Shown here: piece by piece, positions 11,495-23,461 of the stretch
How positions within the stretch are numbered: position 1 is the stretch's first letter
Layout: each line of letters begins with the position of its first letter
Made by a program: the position numbers and the translations under genes
Notes under the pieces: generated by a model
Databases searched by the model: none
Told to the model about the DNA's origin: nothing
What the model saw: only the letters and a program-made list of their open reading frames with translations
From: Pilaira anomala
Taxonomy: Eukaryota > Mucoromycota > Mucoromycetes > Mucorales > Mucoraceae
Reading direction: 5' to 3'
DNA: 64,000 bases
NCBI GenBank assembly: GCA_025716855.1
Contig: JAIXMQ010000048.1
Coordinates: 175,619 to 239,618, forward strand

Positions 11495-12219
11495 TTAATA
11501 GTTGGTAGACATTTGTTGACAAGCCTTAAGGTTTTCAAGGTACCATTGGCAAGAACCAAAATCATTGTTGTTGGTTTCAAGACAGTTGGTGAAAGCCTTT
11601 GCATCAGCTTCACAAGCATTAGCAGCAGGAGCAGCTTGGAATTGTTGATATTGAGGTTGTTGATATTGTTGTTGAGGAGGAGCTTGTTGTTGTTGTTGCT
11701 CAGGTTCAGAAGAAGATCCACTGAAGAGAGAAGAAACACCGTTGGCCTTTTATGATTATGTTAGTTTTTTTTTTCTTCCTCTTCCTCTATCATCATTATT
11801 GTCTACTTACCAAAGTGTGACCAACAGCGGAACCAACAGCAACACCAGCAGCAGTTGTGGCCACTATTTTTTTTTAAAAAAAACATGTGAGTATATTTTT
11901 GTACCCCTGAATTATAATTTAATGACACATACTTTGGGCAAACATGCCTGGTTGTTGAGGAGCAGCTTGGGCAAGAGCGGAAGGAGGAGCAGCAGCGGGA
12001 GCCATGGCACTTTGTTGAGGAGCAGCAGGAGGTGCAACAGGTCTAGGGGCAGCAGGAGGTGCAGCTTGACGAGTAGGCATAGTATGTGCTTGACGGGTTT
12101 GTTGAGCAGAGGGGCGTTGAGCAGGAGCAGCACGTCTAGACTAATAAAAAAATGTTAATTCGTCATTTCAATTCATCAGTTCAAGACTATTGTTAATGGA
12201 TATTTACTTGGCGAGGCAT
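11495..12219 (-). CDS. CHCHD2: CHCHD2/CHCHD10 family twin-CX9C protein (yeast Mix17 relative)
   Basis: Small mitochondrial intermembrane-space protein; family members affect cristae organisation and respiration and are imported through the Mia40 disulfide relay. Exons complement(join(11495..11746, 11811..11863, 11933..12140, 12208..12219)) sum to 525 bases, 174 residues. The first exon codes only MPRQ. The N-terminal half is rich in Ala, Pro, Gln and Arg. The middle holds a glycine-rich hydrophobic segment (AAGVAVGSAVGHTL, about 77-91) as in CHCHD2. A Gln-rich linker follows, then the CHCH domain with two CX9C motifs: CEADAKAFTNC and CQWYLENLKAC. An apparent open frame on the other strand is a shadow. 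It is divergent from the kinase gene at 12779. Confidence 0.93.
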
Positions 12220-12778
12220 TTTTTATAGTTTAAAGTTGGGGAATAAAAGAGATTGCAAAGATCATAAAAGTTTTTTTTTTTCATTATTATACCAATCATG
12301 GTAACAGTCACGACAGGCACGCCCAGGGTTGGGTGGGTATAGTGTATCCAATAGGAAATAAGTTTAAGCGATATGCGAAAAAGTGCTGAATCCTAATCAC
12401 GTTTTGTTGTCAAATCAACACACGTTATTTCCGAGTGTGCTAATTTTAATAAACTAAATAAAAAATCGCGTTTTAAAGATTTTACTTTAAGAACACCATT
12501 AAGTAAAATCTTGTAGATAGATAATGGATACATTAAAGAAAGAGCCAGTAGTATATATATGTGCATGAATTTTATTTATTTGTTTTTTTTAGAGATTAGT
12601 TAAACATAAGCTTTAACCACAAGAAAATCGTCGTAACACATACAATGCCCTTCAAATGAAAATGCGACGATCAAATATGACTCAATTCGGTGAAATAATA
12701 AATGACTTAAGGCTTACTTTTATTTCTCTTTTATACCTTTCTTTCTTTTTTCTTTTTAATTAATATTATTTATCTAAA
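12220..12778. promoter_or_regulatory. Divergent promoter region between CHCHD2 and the mitochondrial kinase gene
   Basis: About 560 bases between two genes transcribed apart. It holds a GC-richer patch around 12300-12345, unlike the AT-rich surroundings, and a T/C-rich stretch just upstream of 12779 (12720-12760), as is common in front of fungal starts. No gene seen. Confidence 0.4.
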
Positions 12779-14413
12779 ATGTCTCTTAGAAAGCTACTAT
12801 CTCGTCAGCTATATATCGCTACAAGCAAGCGTTCGTTTGCTAGTCATATACCAAAGTCTACCAAAAGCAAAGCTCCTATCTCCACTACAGCCACAACCAA
12901 GATTGAAGTTCCTCGAGCAGCTCGTTTAGATTCTGTACAGAGTAATACACCCTATCATTTCTACCAAAATAAGGTCTTGGAAGAATATACAGCTCAACCA
13001 GTCAATGCAAGTACATTACGTCAGTTTATCTTTTTCGGTAGACAAATGAATACAGACCGCTTAATTAAATCCGCTAACTGGGTACGTAATGAACTGCTAG
13101 TACGTTTAGCTCATCGCATTCGTGATTTCCAACAATTACCTTTTTTCGTTGGCACCAATCCTAATGTTGAATACGTGTATAGACTCTATTGGGGTGCATT
13201 TGAGACATTGCGTCAATTTCCAACTATTACAACACAAGATGACAATGTTCAATTTTGTGAATTACTAAATAACTTATTGGAAGATGGTTTGCTGGTGCTA
13301 CCCAGGTTAGCACAAGGGTTAAGTGAGAGCGCTGCGTATTACCCACCTGATCAGAAGGATTTAGATAAATTTTTGAACCGTATGCTTAGATCTAGAATAT
13401 CACGAAGAATACTAGCAGAACAACATTTGGCATTAACAGAGGCTTGTGAACATGATTGGGATAAACAAACTGGATTTGGAGATGGATATGTGGGTATAAT
13501 CTATGTGCATTGTTCTGCTCGAGATTTGGTAACAAGAGCAAAGAATTTGGTTTATCAACATATTAATCGGTATCATCATGATAAGAACGCTGATAATTTA
13601 ACTACCCCATCAATCGAAGTAGAAATTTTGGAACAGAATAACACTGATCATAATAAAAACGAGATTATGTTTGCCTATGTAAGTTGAAATATCATACCGA
13701 GATATGCAAGTTATTAATTATATGTCTATAAGTAGGTGCCAGAACAATTGGAATACATTTTATACGAATTACTGGATAATGCTGTGCGATTTACAATGAA
13801 AAAACACTCACAAGGAAATTATCCTCCTATCCAAGTAACTGTCAGTGCCAATGACACAGATGTTTATTTTAGAGTATCTGATCAAGGTGGTGGTATGAGT
13901 AGAGAAAGATATGATTGTTTATGGTCGTATCAAACCAGAGCTCAAATTGGTGACTTTGACGATTTTAAAGAAGTTCAAAAAGTGCCCGTTTCTATTGATG
14001 AAAGAGCTAGCCAGGCATCACAAATGGGACACCGACATTTAGGTATTGGATTAACAATGAGTAAAATATATGCCGAGTATTGGGGCGGTGAACTACAAGT
14101 CCTGACTATGGATGGTCACGGCACTGACGCCTATGTTCGTATTCCAAGACTTGGTACAAATACAGAGAATTTGGGGATTGAAAAACAAGCACATCCGGTA
14201 TTCCATAATACTACCCGATCACATTCAGTTGTTACTGCCACCTCTAAAAAGAAGAAAATGACTACAAAAGAAAAATTAAAAATCGATTCAAAACTACCAT
14301 TAGAAAATCAAAACATATATCTTTCTTCAGATCAACAATTGCTAGATACTACTTTAACTTCTGATTCGTTCAGTGGTAATGGATGGAGTGAAAGCCGTAT
14401 TATACAATCTTAA
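12779..14413 (+). CDS. Mitochondrial protein kinase of the PDK/BCKDK family (branched-chain alpha-ketoacid dehydrogenase kinase-like)
   Basis: Phosphorylates and inactivates the E1 subunit of a mitochondrial 2-oxoacid dehydrogenase complex. join(12779..13678, 13736..14413), 525 residues. The N-terminus is basic and Ser/Arg-rich, fitting a mitochondrial targeting sequence. The four-helix domain includes TLRQFIFFGRQM (about 80-91) and LPFFVGTNPNVEYVY. The GHKL ATPase domain has the N box ELLDNAVRFT, the G1 box DQGGG and the G2-region GIGLTMSKIYAEYWGG. The GxNPxxxxVxxLY signature and QFCELLNNLLEDG favour BCKDK over PDK, though this is not decisive. About 85 residues after the ATPase domain form a low-complexity Lys/Ser/Thr-rich tail that is longer than usual. 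The single intron is 57 bases. Confidence 0.88.
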
Positions 14414-14659
14414 TAAAATGTACATATTATTTAGCTTGTTTTTTACATAACCTTTAAAAAAAAAGCTATTCTAATTATGGTTATGGTAATGTAATGCAAC
14501 ATGCAACTCTAAACATTTATTCAGCAGGGTGTAAGTGCCACCTCAATTTTTTTTTAAATAAAAAATAACTTCATAACATTTTAAATTATTATGTACTAAG
14601 CAATGTGCTATTTATTGGGATTAGCGCTAATAATAAGTAGGTGCTGTTAAATTTAATTT

Positions 14660-16166
14660 TTAAGAAGTCCAAGTATCATCAAATCCAACACCAGAGAAAT
14701 CCCAATCACCATCTTTATCAAGAGCCATCTCAGCGACTTGAAGCCAAACATGGTCTAACTTTGTATTCTCATGAGGACCGTATAAGACTTGAGCGACAGC
14801 ACAAGAGCGAACTACTTTAATAACATGAGCTTCTTTACAACTGAGAGATTTATCAAGAACGGCGAACCAAGGATTATTATTAGAAGCACTGTGGTTAGGT
14901 GACTTGTAATCCAATAATCCATCAATATTAAAATCAGGTCTTCCGGCAGTCACGTAATAAATCATTGTTACAGCAAGATGCGCATGCAACAAGGAAACAG
15001 ACTCGGTGAGTGCAACTCGACCAATATACTGATGCAAGAATTCAGAAGATGTCAAGGCATGCATTAAGAAGAAATCCAATTTGAGAGTTCCGGGATGCTC
15101 TTTTCGGATTCCAGAAGAACCTAAAGCAATAGCACAAAGCGTGTGAAGATCTTTAAACTTCTTTTGAATATCTTTTGTACTGTTATCAATGAACCATTGT
15201 CCAACATAATGTTTGATACGATCCACAGCTTCCTTATTCTGGAAAAACATATCAAGCTTGTTGTTATCACTTGACTTAAATATGTTGTCAAATACTGGAT
15301 CCTTTCGAATTTGTTTAAAAATGGGGAATAAGGTATTTTCTTTTAAATATTCAGGAATATCACTTGTATCTGGTTTCACAGAGCGTGAAAAAATCTTTTC
15401 AGACATTCCCAACGTAGTAGAGATTTGCTCTGAAAGTTGATCAACAATGGACGATGCGAGTCCTCGAGCAGAAGATGTAGCATTTTCAGCATAAACTTGA
15501 GCTTGTACGGGAATAAGAGAACTGTATTGAAGACCAGGTAAGTTGGGTGTAACAGGAACAAATCTTTCTTCAGTACAAGAAGCCATAGCTAGACCTTCAG
15601 CAATGATACCGTGAATATCAAATTCTAACCCATAGCCAATATGGATCAAAGGATGATAAGCACCGCCGACTGTTCTTGCTAACATATCACCACTCCAGAC
15701 AAATCGACGTACAGTATCAACTGGACCATATCTTTCAATTTCATTTTCATAAAAGTGAAGGAAACTGGTATATGCTTCTGCTCTACCAAGGTAATCCTTA
15801 TAGTTATCTCTAGTAATCTTGCAGATAGATGGAGGAATAGGGCGCTGGTCTTTAGCATGTTCATCAAATATTTCTTGAATTTTTTCCTTACTTGCACCAA
15901 GAGAATAAGCAGCTAAAAGATGATGTATCAAATGACTATGGTCGCCAAAAAAAAAAAAAAAAAATTGTTTTATCAGTCTTTGTACATACAGAATAATAAT
16001 GAAATACTTACTTGTGAAATTTTTTATCATTAAAAAAGCAATGAAACTCTTTATTATTTCTGTTTAGTAATTGTTCTGCTAATGAAGCAGTTTCAGGACT
16101 AACGCCAGGTGTAGCAATAGTATAAATTTCAGATTTGTTAGGAAGAGTAGGTTTGAAGGATGACAT
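14660..16166 (-). CDS. Questin oxidase-like protein
   Basis: Member of the questin oxidase-like family (AflY/GedK relatives), whose characterised members catalyse Baeyer-Villiger-type ring opening of anthraquinones. complement(join(14660..15935, 16012..16166)), 476 residues. The start MSSFKPTLPNKSEI was chosen because the first exon splices in frame (AA|T) into HLIHHLLAAYSLGAS, the conserved entry of the family. Further conserved blocks are WSGDMLARTVGGAYHPLIHIGYGLEF and IIAEGLAMA; the paired His residues likely serve catalysis or metal/cofactor binding (inference). The intron carries a T/A run. It lies 263 bases downstream of a P450 on the same strand, and a decayed second copy lies at 33765-35243. 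Most fungal members of this family remain functionally uncharacterised. Confidence 0.85.
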
Positions 16167-16429
16167 ATTTTGTGTGAATGTAAGATAAATTGTAAAGAAA
16201 AGGAAAAAACGATATGCAAAAAAAAACTCCTTTTTATTACAACTTTTGTCGTCATTTACAAAACTTTAATTATTTTATTGGTTGAATGTCAAACCGAGAA
16301 ATGCTTTTAAGCTGTACCACACTCCTAGCACTTGACCCAATCAAATAATGATTACTAATACCTCTCGCATTACAATAGTTTGATGACTACGTTTTTATTT
16401 TTTTACATATAATTAATTAAAAAATAAAT

Positions 16430-18351
16430 CTAAGTGATAATAACAGGATCCTTGCGTTCAACGAAGCGAATATTGAAAGCGCCAGGTAATAAGGTGGCAC
16501 CTCCATCTTTAAAATCGTCAAGGTCCGGATAAACTTTGTCTCCGTTCTCGGACACGACTGGCTCAATTGTGCATCTTGCCATCATTCGAGTGATAGAATT
16601 AAACAATTCATTTTCGGCCTACATGTAACAATTAAGTTAGTCAATTTTTTTTTATAATATATTAAATTATCACTTACCAAAAAAATACCGGGACAAATAC
16701 GTCTACCCCAACCAAAGACATAATGATCTCTGTTTTGAACATTACCGTTACTTGAAGCATACATGGATCGAGTATCATTCATGAAACGTTCAGGAATAAA
16801 TTTTTCAGGTTCAGGGAAATACTCAGGGTTGGTATGTAGTGTATGAATATTGCTAACTAAGATTGTATCTTTGGGAATAATATAGTTTTTGTAAATGACT
16901 AGATACGGGTATCAAAACGACAAGTTAATTATACATTTAACTTAAAAATATTATGCCAAAAAAAAAAAAGTATGTTACCATCTGCGCTTGCTTTACGAGG
17001 AATACTAAAATAAACCGGGGGGCGGAATCTGATTGCTTCCTTTTGAAATGCAATATAGTAGGGAAGCTCAAGACGATCATCAAACGTAGGGATACGATTA
17101 TGCTTTCTGATAAATGTATCCACCTCATCTGCAAGCTTCTTTTGTATTTCAGGATGATGACATAAAATTGCATATGTCCATGAAGTAGAAATAGAAACTG
17201 TATCACCACCAGCTACAAGAACCTCACCTACAAATTAGAAAAGAAAAATGTTTGGATCTCTTATATACATATACCTCTATATTTAACGGATAACTTACTC
17301 ATAATAACGATGATATTTTGTTCATCTATATCATACTGATCTTTGATTAAATCAATTTTCTTCACCAAACTATCTTCATCACTATTACGGGCTGCTTGAA
17401 TCAATTCGCGAAATTTAGGATGACTAACATCATTAACAAAGTGCTTCATTTTTCTTTCTTTTCTAAAAATAACATCCAAGAAAGACAGAATGGGAAAATA
17501 GGCACTGAAATCACCAATAACACCTGAAAAATAAAGACCTGTCTCAATAATTTCTACTATCTTTTTATAAAGTTCGTCTTCGGGAGAGGAAACACCTTCA
17601 ATACCAAATGCAATAGCCAAGATGACATTGATAGAAGAACAACGTACAAATGAAAGTGGGTTGACATGTCCGTTCAGTTTGGTTTGCTCTAACAATTGTT
17701 TTACACTCTTTTCTGCTTCACGTTGCAGGATTCTATCAAATCCTGTAACTGATTTAGGCGATAAAATGTTTAAAATGGCAGTACGAGCATTTTTCCATTT
17801 TTTACCATAATCTGCAAAGGCGATACCTCTATAAAAGCAATTTATTAGTTTTTTATTTTACTTCTGTACGGTTATGTGTAACATAAAAAATATTACCTGC
17901 CACCAGCACCACTAACACCATTACCAAAAGTAAGAAATGGACGACCAGATGTAACAGCGCCCTGAGACGCAAATAATTCTTGTGCAATAATTGGATCACT
18001 AACAAAAACCCAGTCTTGTACTCCCATTTTAATTCTTAAAATAGGGCCCATTTTTTTATGCCATTCTGTGATTTTATGAGCAGGCATTGCACCCATCTGA
18101 GGAATATGACCTAGATTAGAAAATTTTAAGTTGGTGCACGAAAATAATAAATAAATATACAAACCAAGATAATACATAGCGCCAGGTGGTGTGGGAATCT
18201 CATCCGTCCCATTGTTGTCAAGTTGTTTTCTGGAAAAAATGATAAATTTGACATAATAAGCAGCAAGAGAAGTTGCTGCTATTGCACTAAGAATAGGAAC
18301 CAATTTTTCAGGCTTTTCCACTTTTTTAAATAAACTCGTATAATACTCCAT
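16430..18351 (-). CDS. Cytochrome P450 monooxygenase
   Basis: Membrane-bound haem-thiolate oxygenase of the ER. complement(join(16430..16618, 16678..16898, 16979..17227, 17299..17828, 17897..18110, 18165..18351)), 529 residues. A hydrophobic N-terminal anchor (about 17-38) is followed by the proline-rich hinge TPPG. The I-helix oxygen-binding motif is AGGDT (about 316-320). The ExxR motif is EAIR (about 374-377) with RPP after it. The haem loop FGWGRRICPG carries the axial Cys at about 462. All six exons join in frame. The substrate cannot be told from sequence. It shares strand and a short spacer with the questin oxidase-like gene, which may point to a small oxidative gene pair. Confidence 0.94.
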
Positions 18352-18368
18352 ATTTTTTTTAAAAAAAA

Positions 18369-18458
18369 GGTAAAAGTAAAAAGAAAGTAAAAAGAAAGTA
18401 AAAAGTAAAAAGTAAAAAGTAAAAAGTAAAAAGTAAAAAAAAAAAAAAAAAAAAAAAG
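18369..18458. repeat. A-rich tandem repeat (GTAAAAA units) upstream of the P450
   Basis: Short units of the form GTAAAAA/GTAAAAAGAAA repeat about eight times and end in a run of about 24 A. The tract begins less than 20 bases upstream of the P450 start codon, so it lies in its leader or core promoter. Confidence 0.9.
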
Positions 18459-18566
18459 TTTAAAAATACAACTATTTAATTGCCATTTTGTTCTAAATTT
18501 GGTAAAGACCGCGCAGGTTTATTTAATAATGAAGATATGAAAGTACTATAGTATTGAGTAACTACT

Positions 18567-20365
18567 TCAACAAAACTTAAAGACCGAAAATTCATCTTCA
18601 GTTAGTATAGTCAGTACATCCTGATCTTTGACATATTTTGTATCAACAATGGATCCGTTTACTGTAATTAATTGTACTTCTTTCTGTTGATCTCTAATTT
18701 TTATCTAGTAAAAAATCGATTTACCAAGTTAGGATTATACAATATTCTCGATATAGAATAACAGATATACCTTATTGTCTTCTGAAGTGCACATGAAGAC
18801 TCGATCTTCCCTTTTGAGATGTGTGTTACGAGATAGCGATATTTGCTGGTGGTTTTCATTAGTAAAACACCAATCAAATTTTAAATTTAGCTCAGAATCA
18901 AACTGTCTTATTTCATATCGCGTTGAAGTTTTATTTCTTAGTGAGGACATCAATACATCATCTTGACAGGTTGTATTAAAACTTTTATAATCTAGTTTAC
19001 CGTAAATAAATTAAAAACTATTTGTATAAAATAAGTTACATACCTTCTGTGCATTCAAAAGGTGTGTATTCATAATTTTTTTCAACTACCTTCCAGCCAT
19101 AAATATGTGTTAAATTAGAACAGATAATCATACTAGCATTTTCTTTCTGTATAACGTCTAGAGAATGAACAGGTGAATATATTTTAGGTTCGCAAGGTTC
19201 GATTAGCTTATGAACATATTCTTTTGTATTCCGTATGTCGAACACAAGAACTGTATTATTGGTGAGACCACAGTACATCATATTGGGATTTTCACTATCA
19301 GATGTACAAGACCAACCAGGCGCATCTAACTTGTAACTATCATATTATTAGAAAACAAGCAATATATAATAAGAGAATTAACCTACGATTGTACTACTTG
19401 ATTTGATGTTAAAGACGTTATTTTTAAAGTTTTATCTAAGCCTGTTGATAAGACCTTGTCCTGCAATACATTCTTAATATCTTTAATTGGGCCATTATGG
19501 TTTGGTATAAATTCAGTTTGTGTTGGGTCATACAAATTAACCTTCCTTAATCCATATTGTTGCTTAGGTTTATTCCAGACAGACAAAACAGCCATATCCT
19601 GTAATGGAACTATATCCATCACTCGATATGTCTCGTTTTTTAATGAAAATGAATGCTGATATATAAATTTCGATGGTGATGACTTTATCGGCGGTGGCAC
19701 AACAGGTTGTGAGCTTTCAATTTTGTATTGACTTTCTGACGCTAAAAGGTTCAATTCAAATTTGATTTGATCAATTTCTCCTAAAATCAATTTGTTCGCT
19801 TCCTCTAACTGCGCAATTATTTTATCTGCCTCTTCGCTCTCTTTCCTTAGCACAATCAAGTCTTCCACTTCACATGGCATGACTTTGTTTGGCCATATTC
19901 GTCTAGATTCTTTTTTTGACACTATTTTACTATCGTCAATGTTAATAAGGTCGCTTTTCCATCTAGATATAATGATAAAAATCTTACTCGCATATAGGGC
20001 ATTTCGCTACTGAGTTCTTTGTTATTTCAGACCGGATATGTTTATCTATACAACTATAAAATTAAAAAAAAAAGGGAATTAAGGTTAAGCAATTACTGCA
20101 AATGGAAGTAAATAGTTAGAATTAAGATAAACACTTACTCCTTTCCAAATACATGCCCACATTTTAAACCCACAATACCATGACTACCATTGTTAGTCCA
20201 ATCGCTTTGGCATAGACTACACACTGACGTTTCCACTAAATATTCTTCGTTTGGCTCATATTCTAAACCATCGGCTTGCGATCGCTGTCGTTTCCTTCCA
20301 AACATGTTCAAAGGTATATTCACTGGTATTTGGAAATCGCATTCTTCTTCTTCTTGATCACTCAT
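18567..20365 (-). CDS. RFWD3: RFWD3-like E3 ubiquitin ligase (RING + coiled coil + WD40)
   Basis: RFWD3 ubiquitinates RPA and RAD51 at damaged DNA in animals; a similar role here is inferred. complement(join(18567..18704, 18771..18991, 19044..19336, 19387..19962, 19988..20053, 20139..20365)), 506 residues. An acidic N-terminus (SDQEEEECD) and a basic KRQR patch precede a RING finger read across the first three exons: CSLCQSDW, CGHVFG, DCIDKHI and KCPICEW. A coiled coil follows (about 115-155). The C-terminal half shows weak WD40 blades (for example NTVLVFDIRN and KVLSTGLDKTLKITSL). The second intron (19963-19987) would be only 25 bases, unusually short, so that junction needs checking. It starts 104 bases from the divergent ASNSD1 gene. 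Confidence 0.8.
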
Positions 20366-20469
20366 ACTGATAAAAAAAGATAAAAAAAAAGAAGACAGGA
20401 GCAGCTAATTATTTGGACCCCGTTGAAGTCCTTTAAATAATTTTTTTACGTGTTTGTTTATTTCATTTT
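20366..20469. promoter_or_regulatory. Short bidirectional promoter (RFWD3-like / ASNSD1)
   Basis: Only 104 bases separate the two divergent start codons. The spacer contains A runs on the RFWD3 side and T-rich sequence on the ASNSD1 side. Both 5' leaders and both core promoters must fit here or overlap. Confidence 0.7.
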
Positions 20470-22566
20470 ATGTGCGGTATTCTATTCTCATTGTCCAACA
20501 AGGACAAAACTGTCAATAACGAACATTGGAAGATCTTGCAGGAACTAAATACCAGAAGAGGTAATAGAAAATAATAATAATAATAGAGCAAACTCTGATA
20601 ATTTTCTTTAGGACCCGATGCACAACACTTGAAGCAAATAAAGACTGGTCGTAACGAAGAAGAATTTACCTTACAATTCTTTTCGACTGTACTTCATTTA
20701 CGTGGGCCTGAAGTTGTACCTCAGCCCCGTTTTAATCCTGAGACAGGCAATGTCCTTTGTTGGAATGGTGAGATCTTTGGCGGTATTCAAGTAAGCATAA
20801 CTTAGGTTATATGTTAAAACAATAGACTTATTTATCCAGCCGTCTTTTATTATTATAGGTAGCTTGTGGGCAAAATGACACAGAGGTTTTAATGGAACAA
20901 TTGGAAAAAGCCGATTCAGATATTGAGTTACTCTCTTTACTTACCTCTATTGAAGGACCATTTGCTTTTATTTATTACAGATCATCCTCAAATAAGATTT
21001 GGTTTTCCCGGGATTGCCTTGGACGCAGATCTTTATTATGGCATAGATCAGAAAACGGACCCTTTATGCTAAGCTCGGTTGCACAGGCAGATATGGATTG
21101 GGAGGAAGTACCTGCTGATGGAATTTACTGTATCGATTTAGAAAGTGCCGACAAATCTGTATATCAAGCATGTGGTATGCAAATCAAAGTATATCCTTGG
21201 ACTTATAGTGATCCTCGAGATAAATTAGAAACATTACAAGGCGGAAAACTGGTAAGGATTACAACATAGAACTGTATCATTTTCTTATTTATTCTGTGAA
21301 CTGGGCGATAGACATTTCCTTTTCCTAGGTTGAATGCAGCTGTGCCTATTGATTTAGCATCTGTAGAAAATGAAGATATAGAACCAGAAATTAATGAAGA
21401 TATGGATAAATCAATTAAAGAATTTTCGGAAGAATTAAGTAAAGCTGTCAAAAACAGAGTTGCTGATGTTCCTTATTTAAAGTAAGCGATCTAATATTTG
21501 GTATGGTTCTTTTCAATTAACTGTTAGATATAGTTCGAAAGGACAAGCAAGGATCGCAGTTTTATTTTCTGGGGGATTAGATTGCATTTGCTTAGCAGCA
21601 TTAGCAGATAAACATTTACCTTCATCTGAATCTATTGATTTATTAAATGTTGCCTTTGAGAATCCACGTGTTGAAAAAGCAAGAACACAAAAAGTCAAAA
21701 CAAAAAAGAATAAAAGAGTAGAAGAACTGGTTGTACCTAAACCAACTATAGAGGAGCCAACTCGTTCTATTTACGATACACCCGATCGTTTAACTGGCAG
21801 GGCTGGGGTAGAAGAATTAAGGTAAAGTAAGAGTAAAATAAAAGTAATTAATTAGTGATACTTATTGATTGCTATAATTAGAAATATTGCACCAAATAGA
21901 AATTGGAATTTTGTAGAAATCAACGTCCCTTATGCTGAAGCAATGGAATATAGACAGCGTATTGTCGATAGAATGTTTCCATTAGATACAGTGATGGACT
22001 TAAGTATTGCTATGGCATTTTGGTTTGCTTCTCGTGGTAGAGGTGTAATCAATGTGAACGAAGAGTACGAAAGTCATGCACGAGTTTTAATATCTGGATT
22101 AGGTGCTGATGAACAATTGGGAGGGTATTCAAGACATCGTGAAGCCTTTCGACAAGGTAGCTGGGAAAAATTAATTGCTGAAGTACGTTAATATTGGTAT
22201 TTTGCCTTTTTAATTATTTAATTATTTTATTCATTATACACGCAGACCCAACTTGATGTAGATAGAATATCGAATAGAAATTTAGGACGCGATGATAGAA
22301 TTATGTCCGATCATGGAAAGGAAGTTCGGTTCCCATTTTTAAGCACGGATGTAGTCAACTGGTTATGTAAACAACCAATCCAATTAAAAATGGATTTGAG
22401 ATATAACAGAGGTATTGGAGAAAAGATTTTATTAAGGCACGTAGCAAGAAAACTTGGATTAATCAATGCAAGTCGTAATTGGAAAAGAGCGATCCAGTTT
22501 GGTGCGAAAACTGCCAAAATGACAGGAGAAAATAGAACTGAGAAAGGCCAACACAAACTAATTTGA
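20470..22566 (+). CDS. ASNSD1: Asparagine synthetase domain-containing protein (ASNSD1 family)
   Basis: Two-domain protein related to asparagine synthetase; the cellular role of the family is unclear. join(20470..20560, 20612..20790, 20859..21251, 21312..21481, 21528..21821, 21882..22182, 22246..22566), 582 residues. The N-terminal glutamine amidotransferase domain starts MCGIL with Cys2 as nucleophile. The synthetase domain has the ATP-pyrophosphatase loop LFSGGLDC (SGGxD) and the late block [12 protein letters not shown]. The acceptor at 21310-21311 was chosen because it is the only one that keeps frame between exons 3 and 4. Its stop lies one base from the stop of the convergent Nudix gene, so the two 3' UTRs must overlap. 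Confidence 0.92.
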
Positions 22567-22567
22567 A

Positions 22568-23076
22568 TTAAAATGGGATCAATTTTAAAGCATCTTTATA
22601 TTCTTGATGAACATAGTCATCCATTTGTTGTTTAGTGACCCATTTATAGTCAATAATTTCTTCGCCATCTGGTTGACATTCTCCAAATAAATAATCTGCT
22701 CTAAAGAAAGAAACCTATAACAAAACATGAGTATTAAATATTTTATTGTTTGTAATACAGATACATTTACTTTTGCACCAACATAACCGTCAGTTCGGGG
22801 ACGAGGAAATTTGTACTGATACTCACCTACAGGTGCTGTATCAACAAGAGACACACCAAGATCGGACCCACATTCCTCCCTTAATTCACGCAAAGCTGCT
22901 TCAGTTCCGGTTTCCCCTTCATCTTGACCACCTTGAGGGAATTGCCAAGCATGGCTCTTGCGTGGTTTTTTTACAAGCAAATAAGTTAACTCGGTTGGAG
23001 TATTATTAAGCTTATACCGACGTACAATAATGGCTGATACTGAACGATAAAGGTCGACAATTGGTGTTTTATTCAT
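22568..23076 (-). CDS. Nudix-domain protein, mL46-like
   Basis: complement(join(22568..22714, 22771..23076)), 150 residues. It contains an intact Nudix box GGQDEGE followed by REL REECG spacing (GX5EX7REUXEEXGU), at about residues 48-70. The segment after it (PVGEYQYKFP, GYVGAKVSFFRADYLFGE, then YKWVTKQQMDDYV) resembles the C-terminal half of mitochondrial ribosomal protein mL46. Usual mL46 proteins are longer and have a degenerate Nudix box, so this may be an active hydrolase rather than a ribosomal protein. The N-terminus starts directly with the Nudix fold and shows no clear targeting sequence. It ends one base from the ASNSD1 stop on the other strand. Confidence 0.8.
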
Positions 23077-23461
23077 TATGAGTAATCGTAAAGAAAGGAG
23101 AAAAGCGGATGTTAAACATGTCAGCCTCTTGTTATTGACCTGAAAAACAAAACGTACGTGGGAAACTGGAATAGTTTATTTGTGAACATGAAAAAACGTT
23201 AAAGCTCGAAGGAGAAAAAAAACTAAATTGCGACTTTCTCTTCACTTTCACTAATTTAATCTTGAAATATACAAACTATAGAACAAATCATTGTCATTTA
23301 TTGATACGTATCACAGATCCAGACTGTTAGTTACCTCAATGTAGTATCTTAAAACATGTCCATTGTTTAGTTTGACAATACTCAAGCGAGTATACAGATA
23401 GCATGGATTTAGTTGTAATAAAAATAAGGTATTTATTTTTAATCTATCAAATAATCCCTCA
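23077..23461. other. Intergenic region between Nudix and HAD phosphatase genes
   Basis: 385 bases. It should hold the promoter of the Nudix gene and the terminator of the HAD phosphatase gene, given their minus orientation. No gene or conserved element recognised. Confidence 0.5.

Noticed and set aside
11742..12158. 138-codon open frame on the plus strand
   Set aside because: Lies opposite the CHCHD2-family exons and is a shadow of their Ala/Gln/Pro-rich codons.
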